NCBI GenBank assembly: GCA_034432435.1
Contig: DAOUBS010000130.1
Coordinates: 1 to 15,554 of the forward strand
Length of the DNA stretch: 15,554 nucleotides
From: JANWYT01 sp034432435
Lineage (GTDB): Bacteria > Chloroflexota > Anaerolineae > Aggregatilineales > Phototrophicaceae
Reading direction: 5' to 3'
Within the stretch, counting starts at the first letter, position 1; each line of letters starts with the position of its first letter. The notes beneath the pieces are model-generated. The model was not told the origin of the DNA and searched no databases. It saw only the letters and a list, made by a program, of their open reading frames with translations. Both the position numbers and the translations under genes were made by a program. Positions 1 to 6,828 of this stretch are shown one piece after another.

Positions 1-112
1 GCTCTTCACGATCTCACTGCGCTTTAATCGGAGCATACAGGCTATCGCCGCGGCGAATAACATCGTCAACTTCAATCGTATTTTCGTCGGCCAGACGTTG
101 GTGATCCCATAA
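1..112 (+). CDS. C-terminal end of a LysM-domain protein (partial, 5' end outside window)
   Basis: An open frame runs in from the left edge (first full codon at base 2) and ends at the TAA at 110-112. The 36 visible residues have the pattern of a LysM module: a TLFTIS-like start (the usual 'GDTLWSIA' position), then AAANNI, then IFVGQTLVIP at the very end. LysM modules bind N-acetylglucosamine in peptidoglycan or chitin-like glycans, so this is probably an exported cell-wall-binding protein. It resembles the second LysM of the M23 peptidase gene 371 bases downstream, suggesting related proteins in one unit. The stop overlaps the next ATG by one base, which suggests translational coupling. The catalytic part, if any, lies outside the window. 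Confidence 0.75.
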   Translation, partial: LFTISLRFNRSIQAIAAANNIVNFNRIFVGQTLVIP

Positions 113-486
113 TGGCGTATCGGGTTCTGCGTAACGCTGCCACAGATGAGATCCTGCTCAAGCGGGTGCGCTGGTGCGCATCTGCTTGGTGTCATTTCAA
201 AGGCCTTCAGTTCGTTCGTCATCTGCCTGAGGATGAAGGGCTGTTGTTCGTTCGCACCAGCGAAAGCATTGCAGGCACATCTATCCACATGTTCTTCATG
301 TGGTTCGACATCGGCGTTGTGTGGCTTGATCGAAACGGCGTTGTTGTAGACAAAGCCCTTGCCAAAGTGTGGCGTCCAGCTTATGCTCCCAAAACCAAAG
401 CCCAGTATTATCTTGAAGCCAATGTGTCGATTCTTGATCGTGTCAAGGTCGGAGATCATCTGCGGTTTGACGAGGTCACTCAGTGA
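112..486 (+). CDS. DUF192 family protein
   Basis: A 124-residue protein matching the DUF192 family (about 110-150 residues), whose biochemical role is not established. Visible family features are GLLFV near residues 43-47, the central SIHMFFMWFDIGVVWLD stretch (about 57-73; an 'H-F-M-x-F-x-I-D-x-v-f-l-D'-like core), the following NGVVVDKALAKVWRP turn, and a C-terminal YYLEANVSILDRVKVGD segment that corresponds to the usual 'vLEl-aG--gl-vGD' ending. No convincing signal peptide is seen; many family members are exported or lipid-anchored, but this one looks cytoplasmic unless the start is wrong. ATG 112 overlaps the preceding TAA by one base, and its TGA overlaps the next GTG by four bases, so it is co-translated with two LysM proteins. 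Family call is fairly secure; function is unknown. Confidence 0.75.
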   Translation: MAYRVLRNAATDEILLKRVRWCASAWCHFKGLQFVRHLPEDEGLLFVRTSESIAGTSIHMFFMWFDIGVVWLDRNGVVVDKALAKVWRPAYAPKTKAQYYLEANVSILDRVKVGDHLRFDEVTQ

Positions 487-1739
487 ACGTGCGTTTCTTG
501 TTTCTTTTGTTGATGCTGTGGTCGCTCCCGCTCACAGCGCAAGAAACCAGCGATCCACCAACCGGCGTCACCATTCACATCGTTCAGCGCGGTGAGTCGC
601 TGTGGCGTATCGCGCGCGCTTATGGCGTCACTGTTGATGAGCTTGCTCGCTTGAATGGGCTGCCCCCCACAAGTGGCATTTTCACAGGTCAGCGGCTTCT
701 TGTGCCAGATCGCTCTAGCCCGCAGTCGGCGCTGGTTGCTTCACCTCAAGCGTCAGAGTCATTTCACGTTGTCGCGCGGGGGGAGACACTGTTCCGAATT
801 GCGCAGGCCTACGGGCTGACAGTCGGTGAATTGGCCAGCGCCAACAACATCCGTGATCCTTCCCTCATTTATGCAGGTCAGCGGCTGCTTATCCCTGCTT
901 GGGCAGAAAGCGCAGCTACAACAGCGCGCTCATCATTTCCAGCGCCCATCGCGGACATTCGACTGCGCGCCACGACCTTTGTGGAGGGACAGGCTGCTAG
1001 CGCGGTCATCACGACGACAGAACCTGCTTCCGTCTCTGTCCTGTTCTTAGATGAAACCGTCACAGCCATTCCTGACGATGCGCGCACCACCCACACGCTG
1101 CTGCGTGGCGTTCCCATGTTTGTGGACCCCGGCCAACGCAGCCTACGAGTGACTGCTACAAGCGCCAATGCCAACGCGGCAGTTGAACTGCCAATCACGA
1201 TTGTATCTGGTCGGTATGTCACGACAAATATTGCCCTATCTGCTAATCAGCAGGCGCTGCTCGCCCCTGCTGTTGAAGAGTTTGAACTCGGCACGCTGCG
1301 CACACTCACAGCACAGATCAGCACACCACGCGCTTTCACAGGGCTGATGAGCTTGCCAGCCGCAGCCCCAATGAACGCGCCGTTTGGCACGCGCCGCTCT
1401 TACAATGGCGGAGTGGCTGACCGCTACCACAATGGAGCAGACTTTGCGACCCCGCCCGGCAGCCCTGTATTTGCCGCAGCGGCCGGGCGCGTCGTGCTGG
1501 CTGATCTGCTCAACATACGGGGGAATTCTGTTTTGATCGATCACGGATGGGGGGTCTTTACTCTTTATGCTCATTTGAACACGATCAACGTCCGCCTTGG
1601 TGAGACGGTAGCTGTGGGGCAAGTTATCGGAACTTCGGGGTCAACAGGGCGTGTGACAGGCCCACATCTCCACTGGGAGGTATGGGTGGCAGGTGTTCCA
1701 GTTGACCCCATACTCTGGACGCAGCAAGTGTATCCATAA
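483..1739 (+). CDS. Secreted LysM-LysM-M23 peptidoglycan metallopeptidase
   Basis: A 418-residue exported peptidase expected to cleave peptide cross-links in peptidoglycan. Residues 1-19 form a Sec signal peptide (short basic N-end, FLFLLLMLW core, probable cleavage after LTA). LysM modules lie at about 32-75 and 94-138, both with a GE(S/T)L(W/F)RIA start and a GQRLL(V/I)P end. Residues 140-290 are a beta-rich linker domain without a clear family. The M23 domain covers about 298-408 and has the zinc ligands: H316 and D320 in the HxxxD motif, then H395 and H397 in PHLHWE, plus the conserved H364 of YAH. The set is complete, so this should be an active zinc enzyme rather than a degenerate EnvC/NlpD-type activator. 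The GTG start at 483 overlaps the DUF192 stop and gives the signal peptide directly. A clear RBS is lacking, consistent with coupled translation. Confidence 0.9.
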   Translation: MNVRFLFLLLMLWSLPLTAQETSDPPTGVTIHIVQRGESLWRIARAYGVTVDELARLNGLPPTSGIFTGQRLLVPDRSSPQSALVASPQASESFHVVARGETLFRIAQAYGLTVGELASANNIRDPSLIYAGQRLLIPAWAESAATTARSSFPAPIADIRLRATTFVEGQAASAVITTTEPASVSVLFLDETVTAIPDDARTTHTLLRGVPMFVDPGQRSLRVTATSANANAAVELPITIVSGRYVTTNIALSANQQALLAPAVEEFELGTLRTLTAQISTPRAFTGLMSLPAAAPMNAPFGTRRSYNGGVADRYHNGADFATPPGSPVFAAAAGRVVLADLLNIRGNSVLIDHGWGVFTLYAHLNTINVRLGETVAVGQVIGTSGSTGRVTGPHLHWEVWVAGVPVDPILWTQQVYP

Positions 1740-1759
1740 CCTGAGAATTGAGCATCTAA

Positions 1760-3745
1760 ATGTCACAAACAGACGATCTGTCGCAGTCGATGGCGCGGCC
1801 TCATGACGATGATTTTTTCATGCGCACATTCGGCGCGCTCATCATGCGCAATCAAGCGGAACGACGCGCCAACGACCAGCGCTTTTCAAAATTAGTGCCC
1901 GCTCAGCCATGGTCGTTCACCGTGCCGCTCACCTCAGCTGTGGTGTATGGCAGTGGTCAGCGCACCTTTGCGCTCAACCTGTATGGTCGTGTCTTGACGT
2001 TCTGGAACACCGACGCAGGCAGCTACGAGCGAGGGCTAGAGCCTATCAACTACACCGTTCCTTTTTTGATCACGCTCACCGATTCAGGCTATCGTGGCAT
2101 ATTTGTTGACAACACCTTTCGTGGATTCGTTGATATTGGTGTCACGAACCCGCAAACAATGTCGTTTACGTTTGAAGGGCCAGCTCGTGGCGTGCACGAT
2201 TACTATGGACGCACCTTGAGCGAAGTTGTAGCGCAGTTTACGATGCAGACCGGCCGTATGCCGCTCCCTCCACTTTGGGCGCTTGGGCATCATCAATCGC
2301 GCTACAGCTATCAAACTCAAGCAGAAGTTCTTGCTGTTGCTCATGAATTTCGCTCACGGGGTATCCCTTGCGATGTCATTTATCTAGATATTCACTATAT
2401 GGACAATTATAAAGTTTTCACATGGGATCATGCAGCATTCCCAGACTTAGCAGGCATGGCAAGTGAATTGCACACGCTCGGCATCAAGCTGGTGGCGATT
2501 GTTGATCCAGGCGTCAAAGTAGAATCAGGCTACTGCGGATACGAAGACGGCATCCAAGAGGATGTATTTCTAAAACTTCCCGACGGCACGCCGGCAGTCG
2601 GCGTTGTGTGGCCGGGGGCAACACATCATCCAGATTTTTCGAATGCGCGGGTGCGAAGCTGGTGGGCTAAACAATTGCAACCACTGCTGGCAGCTGGTGT
2701 CGACGGACTCTGGAACGACATGAACGAGCCGCTTTACTTCGGCGTTGGTGAGGCTGTCTCTCCGCCTGACTATCTGGTTCATGATGTGGATGGGCAGCTT
2801 GTATACCACGTTGAGCGGCACAACCTGTATGGCCACGAAATGGCGATGGCATCACAGCAGGCACTCCTGCAAGCAAACCCCGACAAACGCCCATTCAACA
2901 TCACGCGCTCAGGGTACGCAGGCACACAGGCTTACGCTTCCTCATGGACGGGAGATAACAAGTCCACTTGGGATGATTTGAAGCTCTCAATTTCAATGAA
3001 TATCAACATGGCGCTTTCAGGGCAATCCTTTACAGGGCCTGATCTTGGCGGCTTCAGCGCCGATACTTCCCCTGAACTGCTCGTCCGTTGGTATCAAGCG
3101 TGTGTGCTCTTTCCGTTCTATCGCAATCACAGCGCTATCGACACTATACGACAAGAGCCGTGGCAGTTTGGCGAGCCATACACATCGATCATCCGAAACG
3201 CCATCTTGCTCCGTTACCAACTCCTGCCCTACTTGTACACGGTGGCGGCTGCATGCCACTATGAAGGTACACCCATGATGCTGCCGATCAGCGCGTTAGA
3301 GACCAACAATTCAGATGTGCACAACGTAGATGATGCCTATCTCGTCGGAGAGCATCTGCTCGTCGCGCCGATACTTGAGCCGCACGCCATCCGCCGAATG
3401 GTATACCTTCCCAACAGTGCAGATTGGTACAGCTTTGATGGCGAGAAGTACTACACAGGTGGTAGTTATATCAACGTTGAAGCGCCGCTGGATACGGTTC
3501 CGCTGTTCGTGCGCGCAGGGACTGCCTTGCCTCTGTGGCCTCCGATTCAAACGACCCAGCCCCCTTTGCCAGTACCGAAGCTGCGTCTTTACAGTGGCGT
3601 TGGCATTACGCGTCTGTATCAAGATGAGGGAGAGGGGCTGGGCTATCAAACTGGACGTTACGCGTGGACAACGCTGCAATTGAACGGATGCGATCTTGCC
3701 TACACGGTAGAAGGTGATCCAAGCTGGAGCCGCTTCACGCTGTAA
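1760..3745 (+). CDS. GH31 family alpha-glycosidase (alpha-glucosidase-like)
   Basis: A 661-residue glycoside hydrolase of family 31, a retaining enzyme that releases alpha-linked sugars; alpha-glucosidase is most likely, alpha-xylosidase possible. A shortened N-terminal beta-sandwich spans about 50-165. The (beta/alpha)8 barrel starts near PPLWALG (170). YLDIHYMD is at 208-215. The nucleophile is D320 in GLWNDMNEP, and the acid/base is D399 in SSWTGDN. GPDLGGF (426-432) and RNHS (455-458) are also typical. The C-terminal beta domains carry VGEHLLVAPI (529-538) and VPLFVRAGTALPL (580-592). There is no signal peptide, so it should act in the cytoplasm on imported or stored oligosaccharides. A TAA lies directly before the ATG, so the start cannot move upstream. 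The protein lacks much of the leading beta-sandwich found in 750-800-residue relatives. It follows the peptidase gene by 20 bases with only a weak RBS. Confidence 0.9.
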   Translation: MSQTDDLSQSMARPHDDDFFMRTFGALIMRNQAERRANDQRFSKLVPAQPWSFTVPLTSAVVYGSGQRTFALNLYGRVLTFWNTDAGSYERGLEPINYTVPFLITLTDSGYRGIFVDNTFRGFVDIGVTNPQTMSFTFEGPARGVHDYYGRTLSEVVAQFTMQTGRMPLPPLWALGHHQSRYSYQTQAEVLAVAHEFRSRGIPCDVIYLDIHYMDNYKVFTWDHAAFPDLAGMASELHTLGIKLVAIVDPGVKVESGYCGYEDGIQEDVFLKLPDGTPAVGVVWPGATHHPDFSNARVRSWWAKQLQPLLAAGVDGLWNDMNEPLYFGVGEAVSPPDYLVHDVDGQLVYHVERHNLYGHEMAMASQQALLQANPDKRPFNITRSGYAGTQAYASSWTGDNKSTWDDLKLSISMNINMALSGQSFTGPDLGGFSADTSPELLVRWYQACVLFPFYRNHSAIDTIRQEPWQFGEPYTSIIRNAILLRYQLLPYLYTVAAACHYEGTPMMLPISALETNNSDVHNVDDAYLVGEHLLVAPILEPHAIRRMVYLPNSADWYSFDGEKYYTGGSYINVEAPLDTVPLFVRAGTALPLWPPIQTTQPPLPVPKLRLYSGVGITRLYQDEGEGLGYQTGRYAWTTLQLNGCDLAYTVEGDPSWSRFTL

Positions 3746-3748
3746 TCA

Positions 3749-3775
3749 AAAAGCCACGGTGACCCCGTGGCTTTT
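3749..3775. terminator. Bidirectional intrinsic terminator between convergent genes
   Basis: A perfect 11-base-pair stem with arms AAAAGCCACGG (3749-3759) and CCGTGGCTTTT (3765-3775) surrounds a 5-base loop. The upper stem is G+C-rich, and the A/T ends give a T run on both strands. It lies in the 40-base gap between two convergent genes, 4 bases past the GH31 stop and 10 bases past the stop of the opposing membrane-protein gene, so it probably ends transcription in both directions. Confidence 0.88.
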
Positions 3776-3785
3776 ACAATGCGCT

Positions 3786-4928
3786 CTACTCGTGCGCGTA
3801 GGCCGCGTCTAGCGATTCAAAGTCCGTGAACAGGAAATGATCGTGGTAGTAGTGAATCCACAAGAATGACAGGATAGCCGTGTAGTAAGCGGTGTCAAAT
3901 CGTGCTAGTGACTCGATGTTGGGGCGCACAACTCCTGCCAGCGTGTAGACCAGCACAAAGATGATCGCCGACCCAACCAGCAGCAGCGCACTCAGCAAAT
4001 AGAGACCCCTTGCATCTTTCGAGCGCGCACTGAACCGGTTCACCAGCGGCGCATCGGTGCTCAAGGTTCCAAATTGTTGCCGAATCTTAATGATGTAGAA
4101 GGTAATGGCCAGATATTGGAACGAGTGCCACGTGTTAAGCCCTTGAAATGCTGTATCAAGGTTGGGCAGCGCCGGCGCGAAGAAGCAAACAGTGCACGTC
4201 AGCGTGATGAAAGCCGTCTTGGGCCAGTTCAAAATGCCCTGACGATACTCCTTCACTGTTTTTGCGATGTAGGCTGTGAGCGCTACAGCAAACACAGACG
4301 ACATCGCAACGAAAAACCACGTTTGCTGAAAGAACGCCGGAATGACGCGACCGAGATCGTTCGTGCCGATTTCAAACGTCCCTTGACTGATCTTGAGCGC
4401 TGCAATCGGGAACAGGCAAGTTAGCATCACGCCGTAGTCAATCAGACGTGCCTGAAGGCTGACCGCGCTCCCCTTGCGGACGATTTTGTGCTCCTTGTGG
4501 TTGTAAAGTTCCATGATGAACGTGGCCTGATGCAGCACATGCAGCGACGCCCAGAAGAAGAAGACGGTCAGCAGCAGCGTCAAGTTCAAGAATGCCAGCG
4601 AAATAACAATGATCGGGATGATGACCGATGAACGAATCAACATCGGATAGCGCTGCTTGAAGCTGTTGTCGAGTCCCGTCCGCAAAAACGTAGACATCAT
4701 ATGTGGCCCGCCTACTGCGATAGCGACAAACGCATTGACCATGTTACGACTGACGTCGTCTTGCAACCCGAATATATCACGACCAAGCAGGTACATGATA
4801 TATGGCAGCGGAACGACGACGACACTAAAGGTGATGAACAGAAGATCCCAGCGCTTATCACGCAGCCACAATGTCTTCGACGAAGATGCAGCGCTTGCTT
4901 CAGTGCTGACTCCTGAAATAACAGCCAT
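3786..4928 (-). CDS. Multi-pass membrane protein with conserved-looking histidine motifs, function unknown
   Basis: A 380-residue integral membrane protein with about eight or nine hydrophobic segments (roughly 27-47, 63-80, 99-125, 163-180, 203-222, 236-253, 265-281, 308-331, 345-360). Nine histidines, mostly at segment ends, form short motifs: GGPHMMSTFLRT (H76), LHVLHQ (H130, H133), YNHKEH (H144, H147), WHSFQYLA (H268) and HYYHDH (H359, H362, H364). Such patterns recall membrane metal enzymes of the desaturase/hydroxylase or Brp/Blh carotene-cleaving type. They also recall an uncharacterised family that I remember as having 'H--TY-R', 'WH--RQ' and 'HY--D' motifs. I cannot assign a reaction. 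The gene has its own promoter and a full AAAGGAGG RBS 8 bases before the ATG, so it is probably well expressed on its own. It ends at the shared terminator. Confidence 0.8.
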   Translation of the reverse strand: MAVISGVSTEASAASSSKTLWLRDKRWDLLFITFSVVVVPLPYIMYLLGRDIFGLQDDVSRNMVNAFVAIAVGGPHMMSTFLRTGLDNSFKQRYPMLIRSSVIIPIIVISLAFLNLTLLLTVFFFWASLHVLHQATFIMELYNHKEHKIVRKGSAVSLQARLIDYGVMLTCLFPIAALKISQGTFEIGTNDLGRVIPAFFQQTWFFVAMSSVFAVALTAYIAKTVKEYRQGILNWPKTAFITLTCTVCFFAPALPNLDTAFQGLNTWHSFQYLAITFYIIKIRQQFGTLSTDAPLVNRFSARSKDARGLYLLSALLLVGSAIIFVLVYTLAGVVRPNIESLARFDTAYYTAILSFLWIHYYHDHFLFTDFESLDAAYAHE

Positions 4929-4936
4929 TAGCTATT

Positions 4937-4944
4937 CCTCCTTT
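4937..4944 (-). promoter_or_regulatory. Consensus Shine-Dalgarno site
   Basis: On the minus strand the bases read AAAGGAGG, a perfect anti-16S match, 8 bases before the ATG at 4928. It is the strongest RBS in the window. It fixes the start of the histidine-rich membrane protein and suggests efficient translation. Confidence 0.85.
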
Positions 4945-4961
4945 GATCTTGCCTCGATATG

Positions 4962-4990
4962 ATTATAAGGCAAATTATTTAGTGACGCAA
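4962..4990 (-). promoter_or_regulatory. Sigma-70-type promoter for the histidine-rich membrane protein
   Basis: On the minus strand there is a perfect TATAAT (-10, bases 4967-4962) preceded by TTGCGT (-35, bases 4990-4985) with a 17-base spacer. The expected transcript start is about 25-30 bases before the ATG, leaving room for the RBS at 4937-4944. The -35 box begins only 8 bases after the stop of the preceding gene (4999). The membrane protein therefore has its own promoter even though it could also be read through from the NUDIX operon. Confidence 0.6.
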
Positions 4991-4998
4991 AGTAAATT

Positions 4999-5286
4999 TC
5001 AATATCCCAGCAAACGACATAGGTTGACCGCCTCAGCCGTGCCACATTGTGGAATGACCGTTAGCAGATAACTGATCAGCCAAATGAGGCCACACCCAAG
5101 CCCAAGTATCAATGCGCAGCCACACCACCCAATAGGGCCACTTCCGAGCACCTCAAAGACTAGCCCAAGTAGGCCACCTAAAATGTCGAAGAAAATCGAA
5201 AGGAAATTCAAAAAGATCGACCCGACAAGGCCTAACCCGCACAGCGCTACCGCACAAATCATTAAGAGAACGGGTTCACCAAACAT
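4999..5286 (-). CDS. Small cysteine-rich membrane protein, function unknown
   Basis: A 95-residue, very hydrophobic protein with two or three membrane segments (about 5-29, 31-48 and 53-77). It is glycine- and leucine-rich and has seven cysteines (11, 16, 55, 57, 65, 81, 90). Five are in or beside membrane segments. C81 and C90 sit in the short polar C-terminal tail, where they could form a disulfide if the tail faces outward. I do not recognise a family. It starts 3 bases after the stop of the 150-residue membrane protein, so the two are surely co-transcribed and perhaps form a complex. No terminator follows before the next gene's promoter. Coding status rests on the operon position and the clean hydrophobic pattern. 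Confidence 0.6.
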   Translation of the reverse strand: MFGEPVLLMICAVALCGLGLVGSIFLNFLSIFFDILGGLLGLVFEVLGSGPIGWCGCALILGLGCGLIWLISYLLTVIPQCGTAEAVNLCRLLGY

Positions 5287-5289
5287 CGT

Positions 5290-5742
5290 CTAGCTCCTGC
5301 ACGCCTCAAGGGTACTTTCGCTTCGCTCCCACCCAGCCGACTCATTCTGCCGCGTGTAGCAGTCGCAGAAAACGGCGCTGTCGTTCGTTCCGTCCGTTTG
5401 CCACATCAAGTAGCTCACGTGCGTTTCTACACATTGACGGCTGCCGTTGATTGGCAAGATGATGCTCCGCACGATCTGTAGACCGCGCTGCTCCACAGAC
5501 ATAAGCAGGTTCACTTCAAAAAACGGCTGCGTCTCAGGCTGCGGAGCGTTCAGATGTGGCACACGAATTGTGCCGTTGACCGCCAGCGTAAACATCGCAC
5601 ACGGCAGGAGCAGCACCCCAAACCACAGCACGACTGCCAGCCCAAAGAACACGCGGCCTAGCGGAGACTTGGGCACTTGTATCAACGGGCGAGAGATGCG
5701 TTCGTGGTAAGCGTTGATCTCTGTCATATCAGGCTGTGGCAT
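5290..5742 (-). CDS. Single-pass membrane protein with cysteine-containing extracytoplasmic domain, unknown
   Basis: A 150-residue protein with a roughly 30-residue cytoplasmic N-end, one strong membrane segment at about 31-55, and a C-terminal domain of about 95 residues. The positive N-side (R16, R18, K25, R30) suggests that the C-terminal domain faces outward. That domain has four cysteines (104, 126, 128, 148), including a CDC pair, compatible with two disulfides; a fifth cysteine (48) is in the membrane segment. A beta-rich FFEVNLLMSV...IVRSIILPI stretch is visible around 74-98. I do not recognise the family. Its ATG directly follows the NUDIX stop (TAG then ATG, no gap) and its own stop is 3 bases before the next gene, so it is the middle gene of a coupled trio. 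Confidence 0.6.
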   Translation of the reverse strand: MPQPDMTEINAYHERISRPLIQVPKSPLGRVFFGLAVVLWFGVLLLPCAMFTLAVNGTIRVPHLNAPQPETQPFFEVNLLMSVEQRGLQIVRSIILPINGSRQCVETHVSYLMWQTDGTNDSAVFCDCYTRQNESAGWERSESTLEACRS

Positions 5743-6249
5743 CTAAGGCTCCGCGTAAGCTAGTTGAATGTGGTCATATTCATCATACGTTACGAGCGCA
5801 AAGCGTGTTGCACTCCGCTCTAAGTAGTGTGGCAAAATCAACGGCAAGTCTTCCACAAGATCATACTGCCCTAATGCCCCAATAGGAACCCACTCTAGCG
5901 TGCCCTCACGACCATCGCTAACCACATGCTGCGTTGGGGCTTGCCCTATGAACACAAACAACAAAATCCCGCTGCTGCTGTTTGTGTTGATGTGATGCAC
6001 TGCCGCAAGGTGTAAGTCGTGAACTTCTAACCCACTTTCTTCAAAGATTTCGCGTTTCGCGCTTGTGTAGGGGTCTTCATTTGCCTCAATAAACCCACCC
6101 AAGCCGTTGTACTGGTTGGGAAAGACGCGCTTGTGCGGCGCTCGCTTGATGAGCAAGACCGAATTCCCGTAGGTGATAAAGGAAAGTGTCCTTGCGGTGA
6201 CCATCCAGCGGCCATTGACTGCGTCTGCGCCTTGTTGTGCTGCACCCAT
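5743..6249 (-). CDS. NUDIX hydrolase
   Basis: A 168-residue NUDIX-fold pyrophosphohydrolase, which cleaves a nucleoside diphosphate linked to another group, using Mg or Mn. The Nudix box is complete at residues 52-74: G52, E58, R66, E67, E70, E71 and G73 are all at their expected spacing, with the REIFEESG core intact. Upstream, SVLLIKRAPHKRVFPNQYNGLGG (30-52) is the usual substrate-facing strand and loop, similar to MutT or 8-oxo-dGTP diphosphatase-like proteins. The substrate cannot be read from the sequence. The start is supported by AGGAG on the minus strand (bases 6264-6260), 10 bases before the ATG. It heads an operon with two small membrane proteins. A shorter start at M16 is possible but less well placed. 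Confidence 0.9.
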   Translation of the reverse strand: MGAAQQGADAVNGRWMVTARTLSFITYGNSVLLIKRAPHKRVFPNQYNGLGGFIEANEDPYTSAKREIFEESGLEVHDLHLAAVHHINTNSSSGILLFVFIGQAPTQHVVSDGREGTLEWVPIGALGQYDLVEDLPLILPHYLERSATRFALVTYDEYDHIQLAYAEP

Positions 6250-6279
6250 TGGTGTTTCACTCCTAATATGCGATCAACT

Positions 6280-6309
6280 TTGACAATTTGTAATCAGCCA
6301 GCGTTTACT
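6280..6309 (+). promoter_or_regulatory. Putative promoter for the ACT-domain operon
   Basis: TTGACA (6280-6285) is a perfect -35 match. With an 18-base spacer it is followed by TTTACT (6304-6309), a 4-of-6 -10 match. It lies in the 126-base gap between the divergent NUDIX and ACT genes and points toward the latter, about 65 bases before its ATG. The -10 is weak, so the call is tentative. I see no clear promoter for the NUDIX side beyond a poor TTACAA/CATATT pairing. Confidence 0.4.
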
Positions 6310-6328
6310 TACGGCTCTTTCAAGCACA

Positions 6329-6348
6329 ACCATAATCCGTTACCATAA
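6329..6348 (+). repeat. Two-copy ACCATAA direct repeat, possible operator
   Basis: ACCATAA occurs at 6329-6335 and again at 6342-6348, 13 bases apart start to start. The second copy is embedded in the small inverted repeat GTTA-N3-TAAC (6339-6349). It lies between the putative promoter and the ACT gene start. Short repeats like this can occur by chance. Confidence 0.25.
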
Positions 6349-6375
6349 CCCAGTGCCTTCCTAGTTCGGCCTGAG

Positions 6376-6828
6376 ATGATTATGCCGCTTGACACTGAAT
6401 CTCTCCTTGCTCATGCAGCGTTCGTGCTGCACCCAGATGAGTTCCTGCTTGTTCGGCTGCCGCCCACCGCAGTGATCGCCGCTGCCGGCGTGGTTGCTGA
6501 GCTAGCAGAGCCGTTTATAGCAATCATTTTAGACTCGCGTGAGCTGACATGCATCATCGAACGTGAATCATTTGAAGAGTACGCTCATCGGTTGCTCGAC
6601 GCCCAAGTGTCTGACACAACTTACCGCCTGTTGACGCTGGATCACTCGCTCGAGAGCACTTTGGTTGGGTTGATAGCGCTTATCTCGCGTGTGCTCGCAG
6701 ATGCAAATATTCCCATACTGGCGCTCTCTGCGTATGCCTACGACCATCTGCTTGTCCCCACTGAGAAAGCGACCGCCGCCTTGACTGCATTAGAACAATT
6801 TCAAAACTCACTGAGGTCTCGTTCATGA
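6376..6828 (+). CDS. ACT-domain protein of the CASTOR-like type
   Basis: A 150-residue cytoplasmic protein built of two ACT-like halves. The C-terminal half is the clearer one: HSLESTLVGLIALISRVLADANIPI (about 90-114) is followed by LALSAYAYDHLLVPTEKATAALTAL (115-139). This corresponds to the 'L---A-iPi-aiSty-tDyilV---d---A---L' pattern of the CASTOR-type ACT domains. The N-terminal half (FLLVRLPP..., IAIILDSRELTCII) fits the first ACT-like repeat. Proteins of this class bind small ligands, often amino acids, but the ligand here is unknown. The start ATG at 6376 has a second ATG two codons later (6382), and neither has a strong RBS. The TGA overlaps the next ATG (ATGA), so it leads a coupled operon. 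Confidence 0.72.
   Translation: MIMPLDTESLLAHAAFVLHPDEFLLVRLPPTAVIAAAGVVAELAEPFIAIILDSRELTCIIERESFEEYAHRLLDAQVSDTTYRLLTLDHSLESTLVGLIALISRVLADANIPILALSAYAYDHLLVPTEKATAALTALEQFQNSLRSRS

Noticed and set aside
1236..1622. Minus-strand open frame of 128 codons inside the M23 peptidase gene
   Set aside because: Antisense to the catalytic domain of a clear zinc peptidase; the product shows no domain.
3311..3683. Overlapping open frames of about 120 codons on both strands inside the GH31 gene
   Set aside because: Both sit inside a conserved C-terminal region of the GH31 protein in other frames and have no start signals.
4074..4424. Forward open frame of 116 codons antisense to the histidine-rich membrane protein
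   Set aside because: The minus-strand frame has promoter, RBS and membrane segments; the forward product is charged and featureless.
4999..6249. NUDIX plus membrane-protein trio as an anti-phage defence island
   Set aside because: No nuclease, toxin, CARF/SAVED, reverse transcriptase or other defence domain is visible, and no mobile-element genes surround it; the idea has no direct support.
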